A stretch of DNA of 64,000 bases from Paeniglutamicibacter cryotolerans (GCF_014190875.1 NZ_JACHVS010000001.1:1240001-1304000); one strand, 5' to 3'; shown: positions 23,772-32,936, numbered from the stretch's first letter. Translations and numbers: made by a program. The notes: generated by a model not told the origin, from the letters alone.

Positions 23772-24800
23772 TCAGGCCAGGTTCAGCAGCGGGTAGAAGG
23801 CAAGGTAGAACACCCCGGCGAGCAGTGCGCAGACGGCCGGGGCGGCGATCCAGTGCGTGATGACCCGGTAGACGTGGCCCCACATCACCGATTCGAACCG
23901 CTGGTTCGCGCCGGCTCCCACGATGGCGCTGGTTGCCGCCTGCGTCGTCGAAAGTGGCAGGTGCAGCGCCTGGGCGCCGACGAACAGCAAGGTGGCCGAA
24001 ACGCCCTGGGCGATCATGCCGCGCAACGGATCGATGCTGACCATGCGGTATGCGATGGTGTGGGAGATCCTCCAGCCTCCGAACAGGACGCCGACAGCCA
24101 GGAACAGGGCACCGGTGAGCTGCGCGCCAAAGGGGATGGAGCCGGGTTCGGTCAGGTGGCCGGCCACGAGGACCAGGGTCAGCATCGCCCCGGTGCGCTG
24201 TCCGTCCTGCAGCCCGTGGCCCAGCGACACGGCGCAGGATGCCACCGCCTGACCGGCCCGGGAGAACCCGTTGACATCGGAGGCGCTGGAATAGCGCACC
24301 AGCCAGGTCGCCGGGGCGACCATGAAGAAGGAGACTCCGAAGGCCACCAGCGGCGTCACCAACAGTGGCAGCAGCACCCCGCCGAGCAGCATCTGGAAGG
24401 CCTGGTGCACACCGTCGCCGCCGAGCAGTGCACTGGCTCCGCTTGCCCCGGCCAAGCCGGAGATCAACGCGTGGGTGGAGGAGACCGGAACTCCGCGCCA
24501 CCAGCACAGCAGGCCCCAGCCTCCGGCGGCGAGCAAGGCCGCCAGCAGCAGGGTGAGTCCCGGGGCCCCCTCCGGGACGGTGAGTTCGACGGCCGAGATC
24601 AGGTACACGCCCAGCGTGGTGCTGAGCATGGTTCCGGCAAAGGCGAATAGGGAGGCGGTCAGCACGGCGATCGTCGGGGTCAGCGCCCGGGTCCGGACCG
24701 CGGCCGCCACCGAGTTCGACGCATCCCTGAACCCGTTGAGGAATGCGAAAGCGCAGGTGACGGCAAAGACAAGGATGGTCAGCAGGACTTCGGCGCCCAT
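23772..24800 (-). CDS. Pit-type low-affinity inorganic phosphate transporter (PHO-4 family)
   Basis: The 342-aa membrane protein is an ion-coupled phosphate importer. The N-terminal signature GFRDASNSVAAAVRTRAL (residues ~24-41) matches the PHO-4 motif G(F)xDxxNxxA. A second inverted repeat near the C-terminus has the related segment LHLPLSTTQAATSAIVGAG. About nine to ten hydrophobic helices are visible. The DUF47 gene lies 7 nt upstream on the same strand, the standard pairing. Metal-phosphate complexes may be the true substrate, as in other Pit proteins. Confidence 0.92.
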   Translation of the reverse strand: MGAEVLLTILVFAVTCAFAFLNGFRDASNSVAAAVRTRALTPTIAVLTASLFAFAGTMLSTTLGVYLISAVELTVPEGAPGLTLLLAALLAAGGWGLLCWWRGVPVSSTHALISGLAGASGASALLGGDGVHQAFQMLLGGVLLPLLVTPLVAFGVSFFMVAPATWLVRYSSASDVNGFSRAGQAVASCAVSLGHGLQDGQRTGAMLTLVLVAGHLTEPGSIPFGAQLTGALFLAVGVLFGGWRISHTIAYRMVSIDPLRGMIAQGVSATLLFVGAQALHLPLSTTQAATSAIVGAGANQRFESVMWGHVYRVITHWIAAPAVCALLAGVFYLAFYPLLNLA

Positions 24801-24807
24801 GCCCCGC

Positions 24808-25425
24808 TCAGGATTCCTTCACCAGGACGCGGCCCAGATGGTCGGCGACGGCGCGCAGCGACTGCACCGAGGCCAGGAACTGCTCGGCCACCGAACGGTG
24901 CTTGATGATGGTGGAGGTCTTATGCAATTCGCCGAGCTCCCCGATCCAGGCGCGGTGCGTGCGGTGGGCGCGTTTGGAAATGCGCACCAGTTCCAGCCAG
25001 TTGTCCTCCAAGTCATCGAGCCGCTGCAGCTGGGACAGTGCTTCGGCCGTGAGCTCCGCCTGGCGGCCAATCAGTTCAAGCTGTTCGGCGGCGCGCGGCG
25101 ACAGCGGGGCTGAACCGGTGTGGCCGATCAGGTCCCCGGCGCCGTTGAGCTGTTCCACCGCCTCGTGCAGCAGGCGGGAGAAGGTGTAGATGTCCTCGCG
25201 CGGGAGCGGGTTCACGTAGCTGGTGCGCAGGTGGGTGAGCACCGCGTAGTGCAGGTCGGTGGCGCGAACCTCGGCCTCGGCCAGATCCTCGATCAGCGGA
25301 GGGCGGTCGTTTGCCGTGGCGCCGAGCATCTGCGCGAGCAGGTGAACCGCCGCCTGGACCTCGGCTGCCAGCTCGCGCAGCAGCTCGAGGCCGCGCGTTT
25401 CCGAGGGGAAGAAACTGAATTTCAC
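24808..25425 (-). CDS. DUF47 (PhoU-like) Pit accessory protein
   Basis: The 205-aa all-helical cytoplasmic protein begins MKFSFFPSETRGLELLREL, typical of the DUF47/YkaA family that accompanies Pit transporters. Conserved family-like patches include LIEDLAEAEVRATDLHYAVL and PREDIYTFSRLLHEAVEQLN, which in PhoU-like folds bind metal clusters. It starts with GTG and precedes the Pit gene by 7 nt, so they form an operon. It probably modulates the transporter. Confidence 0.92.
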   Translation of the reverse strand: MKFSFFPSETRGLELLRELAAEVQAAVHLLAQMLGATANDRPPLIEDLAEAEVRATDLHYAVLTHLRTSYVNPLPREDIYTFSRLLHEAVEQLNGAGDLIGHTGSAPLSPRAAEQLELIGRQAELTAEALSQLQRLDDLEDNWLELVRISKRAHRTHRAWIGELGELHKTSTIIKHRSVAEQFLASVQSLRAVADHLGRVLVKES

Positions 25426-25474
25426 GCAAATACCGCCGGTGGAGGGTGGAGAGGGATGGATCAGGTCGGAACCC

Positions 25475-25480
25475 AGTCTA
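25475..25480 (-). promoter_or_regulatory. -10 box (TAGACT) for the DUF47-Pit operon
   Basis: On the minus strand TAGACT lies about 50 nt before the GTG. Just upstream GTTAACCTCGG resembles a single PHO-box unit with two mismatches, too weak to call as a site. Confidence 0.45.
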
Positions 25481-25854
25481 GCGAGCCGAGGTTAACTGGC
25501 ATCGGGCGGGTCCGAAGACCCGCCCGAAGCCGAAAACGATGGTGCCGAACCGGGAGCGCCTCTCGGCGGAAGGCCGCTCGAAGCGGCTGAAAGTTGGAGC
25601 CCGGGGCTGCCGCAATCCGGCACCACCTACAGTTTTTCGCGCTTGGGTGTCCGCTGTCAACACGAGGTGCGTGTCGCCGGATGAAACCCGTCAGATGGAG
25701 TGATGGAGGCACGGGTCCGTTTGTTACCCGGCATGGCGCCATGTTTCCCAGCGTGGCCTGTGGTGACTCAGGGTGAAGGGGCGTTGGCGGGTGCTGGTGG
25801 CCAGTTGGAAGCATTGGTGCATCAACCAGTTGGCCTTTTCGGAAGGACATAGCC
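25481..25854. other. Intergenic region, no gene seen
   Basis: About 370 nt between two divergent units. Open frames on both strands lack coding character. There are GC-rich inverted segments around 25555-25590 and a repeated CGGG-rich patch near 25678-25735. I could not fit a known riboswitch by eye. It should contain the promoter of the collapsed operon. GGAAGGA (25841-25847) is the ribosome site of the next gene. Confidence 0.5.
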
Positions 25855-27480
25855 GTGTCTCCATCATCCAAGAGCCTGCGCGCCATCGGTGCGCTCGCCT
25901 CGGCAGCAACCCTGCTCCTGCTTACCGCCTGCTCTCCGGGTGCCCAGGCCAACCCGGGAGCCGTCGCCGATTACGGAACACCGGTCTCCGGCGGGACCCT
26001 GACCTACCTGGAATACCAGGCGCCCACCTGCCTCTACCTGCCGGCGGCTTCTACCCCAACAGCGGCGTGCTGAACCAGATCACCGACAAGCTCACGTACC
26101 AGAACCCGAAAACGCTGAAAATCGAACCGTGGATCGCCTCCTCGTGGAAGGTCAACAAGGAAGCGAGCAAGTACGTGTTCACGCTGCGCGAGGGCGTCAC
26201 CTTCTCCGACGGGACACCACTGGACGCGGCCGCAGTGGCGAAGAACTTCGACGCCTACGGGTTGGGCAGCGAGAAGCTGAAGCTCACCGTCGCCGAGGCC
26301 ATCAACAACTACCAGGCCTCCAAGGTCATCGACAAGAACACCGTCGAATTCACCTTCTCCAAGCCATCGCCCGGGTTCCTGCAGGCCACCTCCGTGATCG
26401 GCTCCGGCCTGGTCTCGCCCAAGACCCTGGTGCTGCCTTACGAGGAGCAATGCCAGCTGAAGAACCTCGTCGGCTCGGGCCCGTTCACCGTCGCCAACCA
26501 GGTCATCGACAAGGAAATCGACCTCAAGGCCCGCGAGGACTACGCCTGGGGCCCGGCCTCCGCCGCCCACACCGGACGCGCCTACCTCGATGGCATCAAG
26601 ATCATCGTCACCCCGGAGGATTCGGTGCGCATCGGCTCGCTGACCAGCGGGCAGGCGGACGCGGTGCGCTACGTGCAGGCATTCGACGAGAACGCCGTCG
26701 AAGCGGCCAGCTACCAGCTCTACGCCCCGGCCACCCGCGGGGTGAACAACTCGCTCTCGCTGCACCCGGACAACCCGCTGCTGACGGACATCGACGTCCG
26801 CCGCGCGCTGCTGCACGGAGTGGACACCCAAGAGCTGGTGGACACCGTCTTCAGCGCCAACTATCCCCAAGCCACGGCGGTGCTTTCCTCCCAGGCGCTG
26901 GGCTACCAGGACCAGAGCGCCAAGCTGGCCTACGACCCGGAGCTCTCCAACAAGCTGCTCGACGGGGCCGGATGGGTAACGGGAGCCGATGGCATCCGCA
27001 CCAAGGACGCTAAGGCGCTGGCGCTGGACGTATACGTCTCGAACGCGCAGCCGCAGTCCAAGGAAACCCTGGAGCTGATCTCGCAGCAGCTGGGAAGGAT
27101 CGGCGCGAAGTTGAACATCAAGCCGCAGGATGCCGGTAGCTACGCCACCGATATCAAGGACGCGGACAAGACGGCGATCTTCCACTCGATGGTGGGCCGG
27201 GCTGACCAGGACGTGATCAAGAGCCAACACCACACGAAGAACCGCAACACGCTGGTCTCCAGCGACAAGAAGCTCGACGGGCTGCTCGAGGCCATCGCCT
27301 CCGAACCGGATGCGGCCAAGCGCAACGCGGCGGTCGCCACGGCACGGGACTACCTGATCGATAACGCCTACGTCATACCGCTCTTCGAGGAGCCGCAGGT
27401 CTTCGGTACGGCCGACTACGTGCGCGGGTTCGGCTTCGAGGCTGTGGGCCGCCCGAGCTTCTATGACACCTGGCTGCTGG
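25855..27480 (+). pseudogene. Peptide/nickel-type ABC binding lipoprotein, frameshifted (KPN_01854/TIGR04028-like)
   Basis: GTG 25855 with GGAAGGA starts a lipoprotein with lipobox LLLTAC. The frame is sound through APTCLYLPA and then stops at 26073. The correct sequence continues in another frame from about 26040 (GGFYPNSGVLNQITDKLTYQ). That implies one missing base, or two extra, near 26040-26046. The rest is a typical SBP_bac_5 protein (WIASSWKVNKEASKYVFTLR, GVTFSDGTPLDAAAVAKNFD), ending near YDTWLLA. APTCLYLPA-GGFYP is characteristic of the KPN_01854 subfamily. Those proteins normally lead an operon with permeases, ATPases, a luciferase-like monooxygenase and AhpD/CMD proteins. None of these is intact here. 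Confidence 0.8.
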
Positions 27481-27914
27481 CCCGGGACCCGGAGATCCTG
27501 CGCACCCGCACGCTGAGGGACAAGGACATCATCCACAACACGCGTGAGGGCATGCCGCGTGCCGAGCGTGAATTGGCGGCCACCGCCACGTCGCGCTCCA
27601 ACGGGTGCATCTTCTGCGCCTCGGTGCACTCGCGCTTCGCCTCGCACCAGGCCAAGGCCCCGGCGCATGTGCAGCGGCTGTTGGACGCCGGAACGGATGC
27701 CGACCAGGGACCGCGCTGGCGCGCGATCATCGACGCCTCCGTCGCGTTGACGGCCACGCCGAGCCGGCTCGATGCCGGGCATGTCGACGCACTGCGCGAA
27801 GCGGGGCTGGATGAGCTGGAAATCAGCGACGTGGTGCACGGTGCCGCGTTCTTCAACTGGGCCAACCGGCTGATGCTCTCCCTGGGGGAGCCGACCCCGC
27901 CCGCGGCGGGTTAG
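27481..27914 (+). pseudogene. C-terminal part of an AhpD-like peroxidase-related protein, fused to the SBP
   Basis: Without any stop, the SBP reading passes into the C-terminal ~140 residues of an alkylhydroperoxidase-domain protein: DPEILRTRTLRDKDIIHNTR, GMPRAERELAATATSRSNG, then CIFCASVHSRF with the CxxCxxxH redox motif. This matches the Avi_7169-type AhpD family that usually lies at the far end of the same operon. The N-terminal half, its start and ribosome site are missing. The joint lies at about 27470-27490. The parsimonious reading is one large deletion that removed the operon interior and fused first to last gene in frame. Confidence 0.75.
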
Positions 27915-27921
27915 CGGAAGG

Positions 27922-28584
27922 CTAGTCGAGTTCGCTGCGGCGCCATGCGCCAGCGGCGAACTCCAGGTCCTCGGCCGTCTTGATCAGGTTCGCCGCATTG
28001 CGGGTCATTTTCGCCGCGCGGTTTTCGTGGGCCAGTGCCGCCGCATCGGCGTGCTCGGCCTGGCCCAAGGCCACCACGCGGCAGTAGGCGGCTGTACGGT
28101 TCAGGGCCACGTCGAATTCGCCGTCGAAGGCACCGGAGAGGATTGAATCGGCCATGTCGAGCAGCTCCGCGGCGCCCGGAGGCTCGGCGGCGCCGGCCAC
28201 CACGCGTTCAACCTGGGCGCGTACCTGGCCGGCGGCAAACCAGACGGCCATGGCCTCGGCATTGGCGACGGTGGCGGCACGGATTGCGTAGAGCCTCCAC
28301 AGGGCGCCCGGCAGCGAGTGCGCCGGGCTCTTGGCCCACAGCTCGGCGAGGGCCTCGAGGCCTTCCTCATCGGCCAACTTCACCAGCCGCGCCGTGACCC
28401 GCGGATCGTCCGATTCCCGGCCGCTGCGCACCAGCGCCTGGGCCGAGAGGTGTGCGGCTTCCGCAATGCGCGCAGGATCGGCGCCTCCCTGGAAAGGATC
28501 GAAATCAAGGGGGGCGAAGGGCTTGGGCTTGTGGTGCCGCCTTGGTGCGGAGGACGCGGAACCGGTGGAAAGATGGCCGTTCAT
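27922..28584 (-). CDS. Conserved actinobacterial protein of unknown function
   Basis: The 220-aa, mostly helical, Ala-rich soluble protein has no signal peptide or membrane helix. The N-terminus is basic and disordered (MNGHLSTGSASSAPRRHHKP), followed by a compact helical domain from FDPFQGGADPARIAEAAHLS to the end. No catalytic motif is apparent. The leaderless -10 TATCGT, 7 nt before the ATG, supports the start. It converges on the collapsed SBP-AhpD fusion and lies about 30 nt after the FetB-like gene on the same strand. I cannot assign a function. Confidence 0.75.
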   Translation of the reverse strand: MNGHLSTGSASSAPRRHHKPKPFAPLDFDPFQGGADPARIAEAAHLSAQALVRSGRESDDPRVTARLVKLADEEGLEALAELWAKSPAHSLPGALWRLYAIRAATVANAEAMAVWFAAGQVRAQVERVVAGAAEPPGAAELLDMADSILSGAFDGEFDVALNRTAAYCRVVALGQAEHADAAALAHENRAAKMTRNAANLIKTAEDLEFAAGAWRRSELD

Positions 28585-28591
28585 GGCCTCG

Positions 28592-28597
28592 ACGATA
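28592..28597 (-). promoter_or_regulatory. -10 box (TATCGT) for a leaderless gene
   Basis: On the minus strand TATCGT ends 7 nt before the ATG at 28584. Confidence 0.55.
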
Positions 28598-28612
28598 CTC
28601 TGATTGGCCGGC

Positions 28613-29353
28613 TCATGCCGGGTCGGCGGGCAGCACGGACGAGCGTGAGGCGATCCGTGTGGTCAGCAGCGCGGTGATGGTTCCTCCGAATGCAAGCCCG
28701 GCCAGGACGATGAGTTGGAACTGTGCCGCCTCAAGCGCGGTGGCACCGCCGAACAGTGCCCCGACGAAGGCCCCGGGCAATGTCACCAGGCCGGTGGACT
28801 TGGTCTGGTCAAGGTTCGGAATCAACGCCTCGCGCACGGCCTCGCGCCGCGGAAGATCCACTGCTTCCCAGGGGTGGGCTCCGAGCGAAAGCCAGGCCTC
28901 TACCTCGTCGCGGCGGGCCCGCACCCCGGCCAGGTAGTGCCGGGAGGAGAGGGTGGCAACGGTCATGCAGCCGCCGATGACTATCCCTGCCACGGCGATC
29001 ACCGATTGCGGGATAAGCCCGACCAAGCCGGTACCGAGGATCACCGTGATCGCCGTCCCGGCTCCGACGATCGTTCCGGCCACCGTGGCGAGCCTGCCGC
29101 GCGGTAGTTCGCGGGCTCGTCGGGCCGTGGTCAGCGAGGCCGTGGAGAACATCAACACCACAAACAGCACTGCCGTCCAGGGCGCAGTGGCGACGCCGCC
29201 CAGCAGCAAGGAGACGGCTCCGAGCTGGACCGCGGCACGAAGCAGCGCGACCAGCGGGAGCCAGCCCATCCCTATGGAGGAGCTGCGCAGCAGCACCGAG
29301 GCGGCGATGATCATCGCCGAAACGACTATCGCAAACCTGATCCATTCGAGCAT
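28613..29353 (-). CDS. FetB-like (UPF0014) ABC transporter permease
   Basis: The 246-aa membrane protein belongs to the UPF0014/FetB family, linked to iron export in E. coli. Diagnostic features are seven hydrophobic segments and the cytoplasmic RREAVREALIPNLDQTKSTG, followed by LVTLPGAFVGALFGGATALE. The partner ATPase FetA is not adjacent, so an unlinked ATPase may serve it. I chose the ATG at 29353 because TAGATT lies 7 nt upstream. A GTG two codons earlier is possible but would overlap the promoter spacing. Confidence 0.85.
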   Translation of the reverse strand: MLEWIRFAIVVSAMIIAASVLLRSSSIGMGWLPLVALLRAAVQLGAVSLLLGGVATAPWTAVLFVVLMFSTASLTTARRARELPRGRLATVAGTIVGAGTAITVILGTGLVGLIPQSVIAVAGIVIGGCMTVATLSSRHYLAGVRARRDEVEAWLSLGAHPWEAVDLPRREAVREALIPNLDQTKSTGLVTLPGAFVGALFGGATALEAAQFQLIVLAGLAFGGTITALLTTRIASRSSVLPADPA

Positions 29354-29360
29354 AGGCACG

Positions 29361-29366
29361 AATCTA
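29361..29366 (-). promoter_or_regulatory. -10 box (TAGATT) for the leaderless FetB-like gene
   Basis: On the minus strand TAGATT ends 7 nt before the ATG at 29353. Confidence 0.55.
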
Positions 29367-29431
29367 GCAATGAAGTGTGCAAAATCAGCACCCGGAATCG
29401 GTTAGCATGGTTGTTGGCAATCTAATTGCTC

Positions 29432-29504
29432 GGGCCTTTAGCTCAGCTGGTAGAGCACTGGACTTTTAATCCATTGGTCACGGGTTCGATCCCCGTAGGG
29501 CCCA
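29432..29504 (+). tRNA. tRNA-Lys (UUU anticodon)
   Basis: A full cloverleaf: acceptor GGGCCTT/AGGGCCC, D-arm GCTC...GAGC, anticodon stem CTGGA/TCCAT around loop CTTTTAA (anticodon TTT), and T-arm ACGGG-TTCGATC-CCCGT. CCA is not encoded. TAGCAT (29403-29408) is a plausible -10. A terminator hairpin follows. Confidence 0.97.
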
Positions 29505-29511
29505 CAGTGCG

Positions 29512-29545
29512 ATCCCCGTCCTCCTTGTGAGGGCGGGGATTTCCT
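29512..29545 (+). terminator. Terminator after tRNA-Lys
   Basis: A 12-bp stem with one wobble (29512-29523 with 29529-29540) is followed by TTCCTGTTT. Confidence 0.75.
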
Positions 29546-29746
29546 GTTTGCCGGACCGCGTGGGCTGCTTGATGGGAGGCGGTGGAGGAGCCGGCTTCGG
29601 TGTCCGTGTTGCGTGCGACACGTCGTTCGACCTATCGTTGTATAGTCAGGCGTTTCTTCGCCGTCGCTCTAAAAATGGGCGAACCCGGGCACTCCACCCG
29701 CAGACGAATATGGCCACAACTTTGTTCGCTACACCGGAGCTATCTC

Positions 29747-31408
29747 ATGTCTTCAGTTTCATCCGCGGTTTCCCGCGCCCTTTTAAACAACAACGTCACC
29801 GAAATCTTCGGCGTCATGGGCAACGGAAACGCCCACTTCCTTGATGCCGTCGTCCGTGACGGGCTGAACTTCACCGCGGTGCGCCATGAGGGCGCCTCCG
29901 TCGCCGCGGCCGACGCCTACTTCCGGATCACCGGCAAGCTGGCCGTCGCCACCACGACCTATGGTGCCGGCTTCACCAATGCCATCACCGGACTGGCCGA
30001 ATCCGTCATGGCGCAGATTCCCACGTTGCTGGTCGTCGGCGAGGCCCCTTCCACCGGCATGCGCCCTTGGGACATCGACCAGAGCGCTATCAATGCCGCG
30101 CTCGGCGCCACCACGTTCGTGCTCGACGCCGAACGGCCGGCCGCCATCACCGGCGAGGCCATGGCCTACGCGCTGCGCGAGCGCACGGCCGTGGTGCTGG
30201 CCATTCCGTACGACATCGCGGCGGCCGAGGCGCCCGAGGAGCCGGCGGTCGTGCTGGCCGATCTCCAGACCTCCACCCAGCACCCCGCTCCGGCGCCCGA
30301 GCTGCTGACCCAGTACGCGAATGCACTGTCCGCCGCTCGGCGTCCGGTCATCCTCTATGGCCGCGGCGCCCGCCTCTCCGGCGCGGCCGAGGCCATTACG
30401 CTGCTGGCCGACAAGCTCGGTGCGTTGAGCGCCAGCACGGTGCTGGCCCCCAACCTGCTCGGTTCGCGAGCGGGAGACCTGGGCATTGCTGGGGGTTTCT
30501 CCACCGAAGAGACGGCCGAATTGATTGCCCAGGCGGATGTCGTACTCGTGGTCGGCGCGCGGTTGAACCAGTTCACGATGCGCTTCGGTGACTTGATTGC
30601 CTCAGGTGCTCAGGTGCTGCAGGTCGACATCGCCGAAACTGCAACCCATGCCCGGGTCGACGCCTTCCTGCGGGGGGACGCAGCCGGTGCCTTGATCGCG
30701 CTGGAGGCATTGGTTTCCGAACGCCCCGAGGCGCAGAAGTGGTCCAGTGCCGCGGCCGATCGCCTGGTCCGGATCAAGGACCGCGACAACGGCTCCGGCC
30801 AGGCGCCCGACGGGCTGCTGGACCCGCGCTCCGTCGCTTCCGCGCTGAACACGATCCTGCCCAAGGACCGGATCGTGGTCCAGGACGGCGGGCACTTCAT
30901 CGGCTGGGGCCCGATGTACTGGGACGTTACCGGGCCGCACGCGCTGACGCTGGTCGGCACCGCCTATCAGACCATCGGCCTGGGCCTTGCCTCGGCCGTG
31001 GGCGCCGGCGCTGCGGCGGGGGACTCGACGGTGGTGCTGGCCACCGGCGACGGCGGCCTGCTGATGGGTCTGGCCGACATGGAATCAGTCATCCGCTCCG
31101 TGAAGAGCGGCGTCATCGTGGTCTACAACGACGCCGCCTACGGCGCCGAGGTGCACCAGTATGGATCCATCGGCCTGCACGAGGGCCCGATGCTGATCCC
31201 CGAGGTCGATTTCGCCGCCATCGCGCGCGGCTTGGGGGCCCGGGCCACCAAGGTCCTCACCCTGGATGACCTCGCAGAGTTGAGCGAATGGGTCGCCGCC
31301 GGAGCCCAGGGCGTCTTCGTCGTCGACTGCCGGATCTCCCCGGACGTCCGAGCTCCCTACATGGAGGAAGTGCTGGAGGCCAACCGCAAGGCCAGCCTCG
31401 CCCGCTAG
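29747..31408 (+). CDS. Thiamine pyrophosphate-dependent enzyme (acetolactate synthase-like)
   Basis: The 553-aa protein has the three-domain layout of the ThDP-dependent decarboxylase/synthase family. The N-terminal PYR domain carries the activating Glu48 in AVRHEGASVAAADAYF. A central domain follows. The C-terminal PP domain has the Mg-ThDP motif starting GDGGLLMGL (~432) and ending near VVYNDAAYG. Family members include acetolactate synthase, benzoylformate decarboxylase and oxalyl-CoA decarboxylase. The residues seen do not decide the substrate, and no ilvN or other pathway gene is adjacent. GGAG about 8 nt before the ATG supports the start. TATAGT (29641-29646) is a likely -10. The gene is flanked by terminators and stands alone. 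Confidence 0.88.
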   Translation: MSSVSSAVSRALLNNNVTEIFGVMGNGNAHFLDAVVRDGLNFTAVRHEGASVAAADAYFRITGKLAVATTTYGAGFTNAITGLAESVMAQIPTLLVVGEAPSTGMRPWDIDQSAINAALGATTFVLDAERPAAITGEAMAYALRERTAVVLAIPYDIAAAEAPEEPAVVLADLQTSTQHPAPAPELLTQYANALSAARRPVILYGRGARLSGAAEAITLLADKLGALSASTVLAPNLLGSRAGDLGIAGGFSTEETAELIAQADVVLVVGARLNQFTMRFGDLIASGAQVLQVDIAETATHARVDAFLRGDAAGALIALEALVSERPEAQKWSSAAADRLVRIKDRDNGSGQAPDGLLDPRSVASALNTILPKDRIVVQDGGHFIGWGPMYWDVTGPHALTLVGTAYQTIGLGLASAVGAGAAAGDSTVVLATGDGGLLMGLADMESVIRSVKSGVIVVYNDAAYGAEVHQYGSIGLHEGPMLIPEVDFAAIARGLGARATKVLTLDDLAELSEWVAAGAQGVFVVDCRISPDVRAPYMEEVLEANRKASLAR

Positions 31409-31501
31409 TCGCGGCGGTGCGGGGAACCGGCTGTGAGGTCCCGTCCGGACGATGCCCGTTTGGGGGCGCCCGGATGGTGCCTGCCGCCGGTTTTCCGTTT
31501 T

Positions 31502-31538
31502 AACACCGGGGTTGGAAGCGCCGACCCCAGTGTTTTCT
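31502..31538 (+). terminator. Intrinsic terminator after the ThDP enzyme gene
   Basis: A 14-bp stem with two G-T wobbles (31502-31515 with 31521-31534) is followed by the T-rich tract TTTTCTTCTTTC. Confidence 0.85.
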
Positions 31539-31653
31539 TCTTTCGAATGACGAAAGACGGACCGGGAAACTGCGAAGCACGTGCTTCCGTCCGCTGCGCG
31601 GGAAAATGACAAAAGCGGTGTTGACAAGCCTGTTGTCCGAGGCGGATTGGGCC

Positions 31654-31659
31654 TAGGCT
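31654..31659 (+). promoter_or_regulatory. -10 box (TAGGCT) for a leaderless gene
   Basis: TAGGCT ends 6 nt before the GTG at 31666. A TTGACA at 31621-31626 is too far upstream to serve as its -35. Confidence 0.55.
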
Positions 31660-31665
31660 GGCCAA

Positions 31666-32919
31666 GTGCGTGTGATTATCCGTGCGGTCCTTACCGCCTC
31701 AGTAGCCGCCATTCTGGCGGGCTCCTCCATCGCGCCCGCCTCCGCCTTCACCCGACTCACCGAGGGGCAGTCGCACCTGCGCACGGATATGACATCGACA
31801 TCGAACCCCGCTGGAACCCCGGCTTTTGCCGCCGCATCGAAACTGCGCATCGCCACGTTCAACACCTCGCTGAACCGTGAATACGCCGGGGCTCTGGCGA
31901 GCGACCTGTCGACCCCCCAGAACGCCCAGGGGCGTGCGGTGGCGGAAATCGTCCAGCGCTCGGCGCCGGACATCCTGCTGGTCAACGAATTCGACTACGA
32001 CGCCAAGGGTGAGTCGGCGGGCTACTTCAGGACCAACTACCTGGCCGTCGGACAGAACGGGCAGGACGGAATCGACTACCCCTACGTCTATGCTGCGCCG
32101 TCAAACACCGGGGTGCCCAGCGGGGCGGATCTCGACCGGGACGGAACAGTCGGCGGACCGGCAGACGCGCTGGGCTATGGGGACTTCGAGGGCCAGTACG
32201 GCATGGTCCTGTACTCCCGCTATCCGATCCTGACCGGGCAGGTCCGCACGCTGCAGAACTTCCTCTGGGCAGACATGCCTGATTCGCGGCTCCCCACAGA
32301 TTTCTACAGCCCGCTCAAACGCAAGGTCCTGCGCCTGCCGAGCAAGTCGCAATGGGACGTCCCGGTGCAGGTCGGTGACGCAGTCATCCACGTAATAGCC
32401 GCCCACCCGACGCCACCGGTGTTCGACGGTCCGGAAAAGCGGAACCAGCGCCGCAACCACGACGAGATCCGGCTGATCAACGACTACGTCACCGGCGGCA
32501 AGGCCGCCAAATACATCTACGACGACGCCGGCAAGCGCGGCGGGCTGGCCAAGGGCGAGAAGTTCGTGGTCCTCGGAGACCTGAACTCCGATCCGGCCCG
32601 GGGCGACTCCGATCCGGTGGCGATCACCTCGCTTCTGGGCAACAAGCTGCTGCGCGACGTGAAGCCCGCATCGCCGTCGGTTACCGGGGATCCCATACCG
32701 GGCCAACCGGTCACCGAAAACGTGAACACCGCGGACTTCGGCCGCGGGGCCTTGGGCATGCTGCGCGTCGACTACGTCCTGCCCTCCAGGAACCTGCTCC
32801 CGGAGGCGGCTGGTGTCTTCTGGCCCGGCCCCGGCAGCCCCGGAAACCTGCTCGTCAGCGGTTGGCCGTCTGCCAGCAGCGACCACAGGCTGGTCTGGGT
32901 GGACGTGAAGGCGCCGTAA
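31666..32919 (+). CDS. Secreted endonuclease/exonuclease/phosphatase-family protein
   Basis: The 417-aa protein has a Sec signal peptide cleaved after about Ala27 (SIAPASA). The mature domain has the EEP fold motifs: LRIATFNTSLNRE at the start, the acidic DILLVNEFDYD, a catalytic HVIAAHPTPP region, GDLNSDPARGDSD, and the terminal SDHRLVWVDV. Such exported enzymes hydrolyse phosphodiesters in DNA, lipids or nucleotides; the substrate is open. Long insertions relative to the minimal fold (DLDRDGTVGGPADALGYGDF) are typical of large secreted actinobacterial members. GTG start, leaderless. It ends at a bidirectional terminator shared with hisC. Confidence 0.85.
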   Translation: MRVIIRAVLTASVAAILAGSSIAPASAFTRLTEGQSHLRTDMTSTSNPAGTPAFAAASKLRIATFNTSLNREYAGALASDLSTPQNAQGRAVAEIVQRSAPDILLVNEFDYDAKGESAGYFRTNYLAVGQNGQDGIDYPYVYAAPSNTGVPSGADLDRDGTVGGPADALGYGDFEGQYGMVLYSRYPILTGQVRTLQNFLWADMPDSRLPTDFYSPLKRKVLRLPSKSQWDVPVQVGDAVIHVIAAHPTPPVFDGPEKRNQRRNHDEIRLINDYVTGGKAAKYIYDDAGKRGGLAKGEKFVVLGDLNSDPARGDSDPVAITSLLGNKLLRDVKPASPSVTGDPIPGQPVTENVNTADFGRGALGMLRVDYVLPSRNLLPEAAGVFWPGPGSPGNLLVSGWPSASSDHRLVWVDVKAP

Positions 32920-32936
32920 GGAAGCGGCCTGGAAAA

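Noticed and set aside
23421..24650. 409-aa plus-strand protein continuing from the PadR remnant through the Pit gene
   Set aside because: After about residue 100 the sequence is antisense to a clear Pit transporter and has no coding character.
25555..25735. Possible SAM-type riboswitch before the collapsed SBP operon (GATGAAACCCG, CCCGGGGCTGCCGC and GGCACC segments)
   Set aside because: The segments are in the wrong order and lack the conserved SAM-I/IV core pairings. A covariance search would be needed.
31621..31659. TTGACA...TAGGCT promoter for the secreted EEP-family gene
   Set aside because: The spacing of 27 nt is too long; the -10 box alone is retained as a leaderless promoter element.
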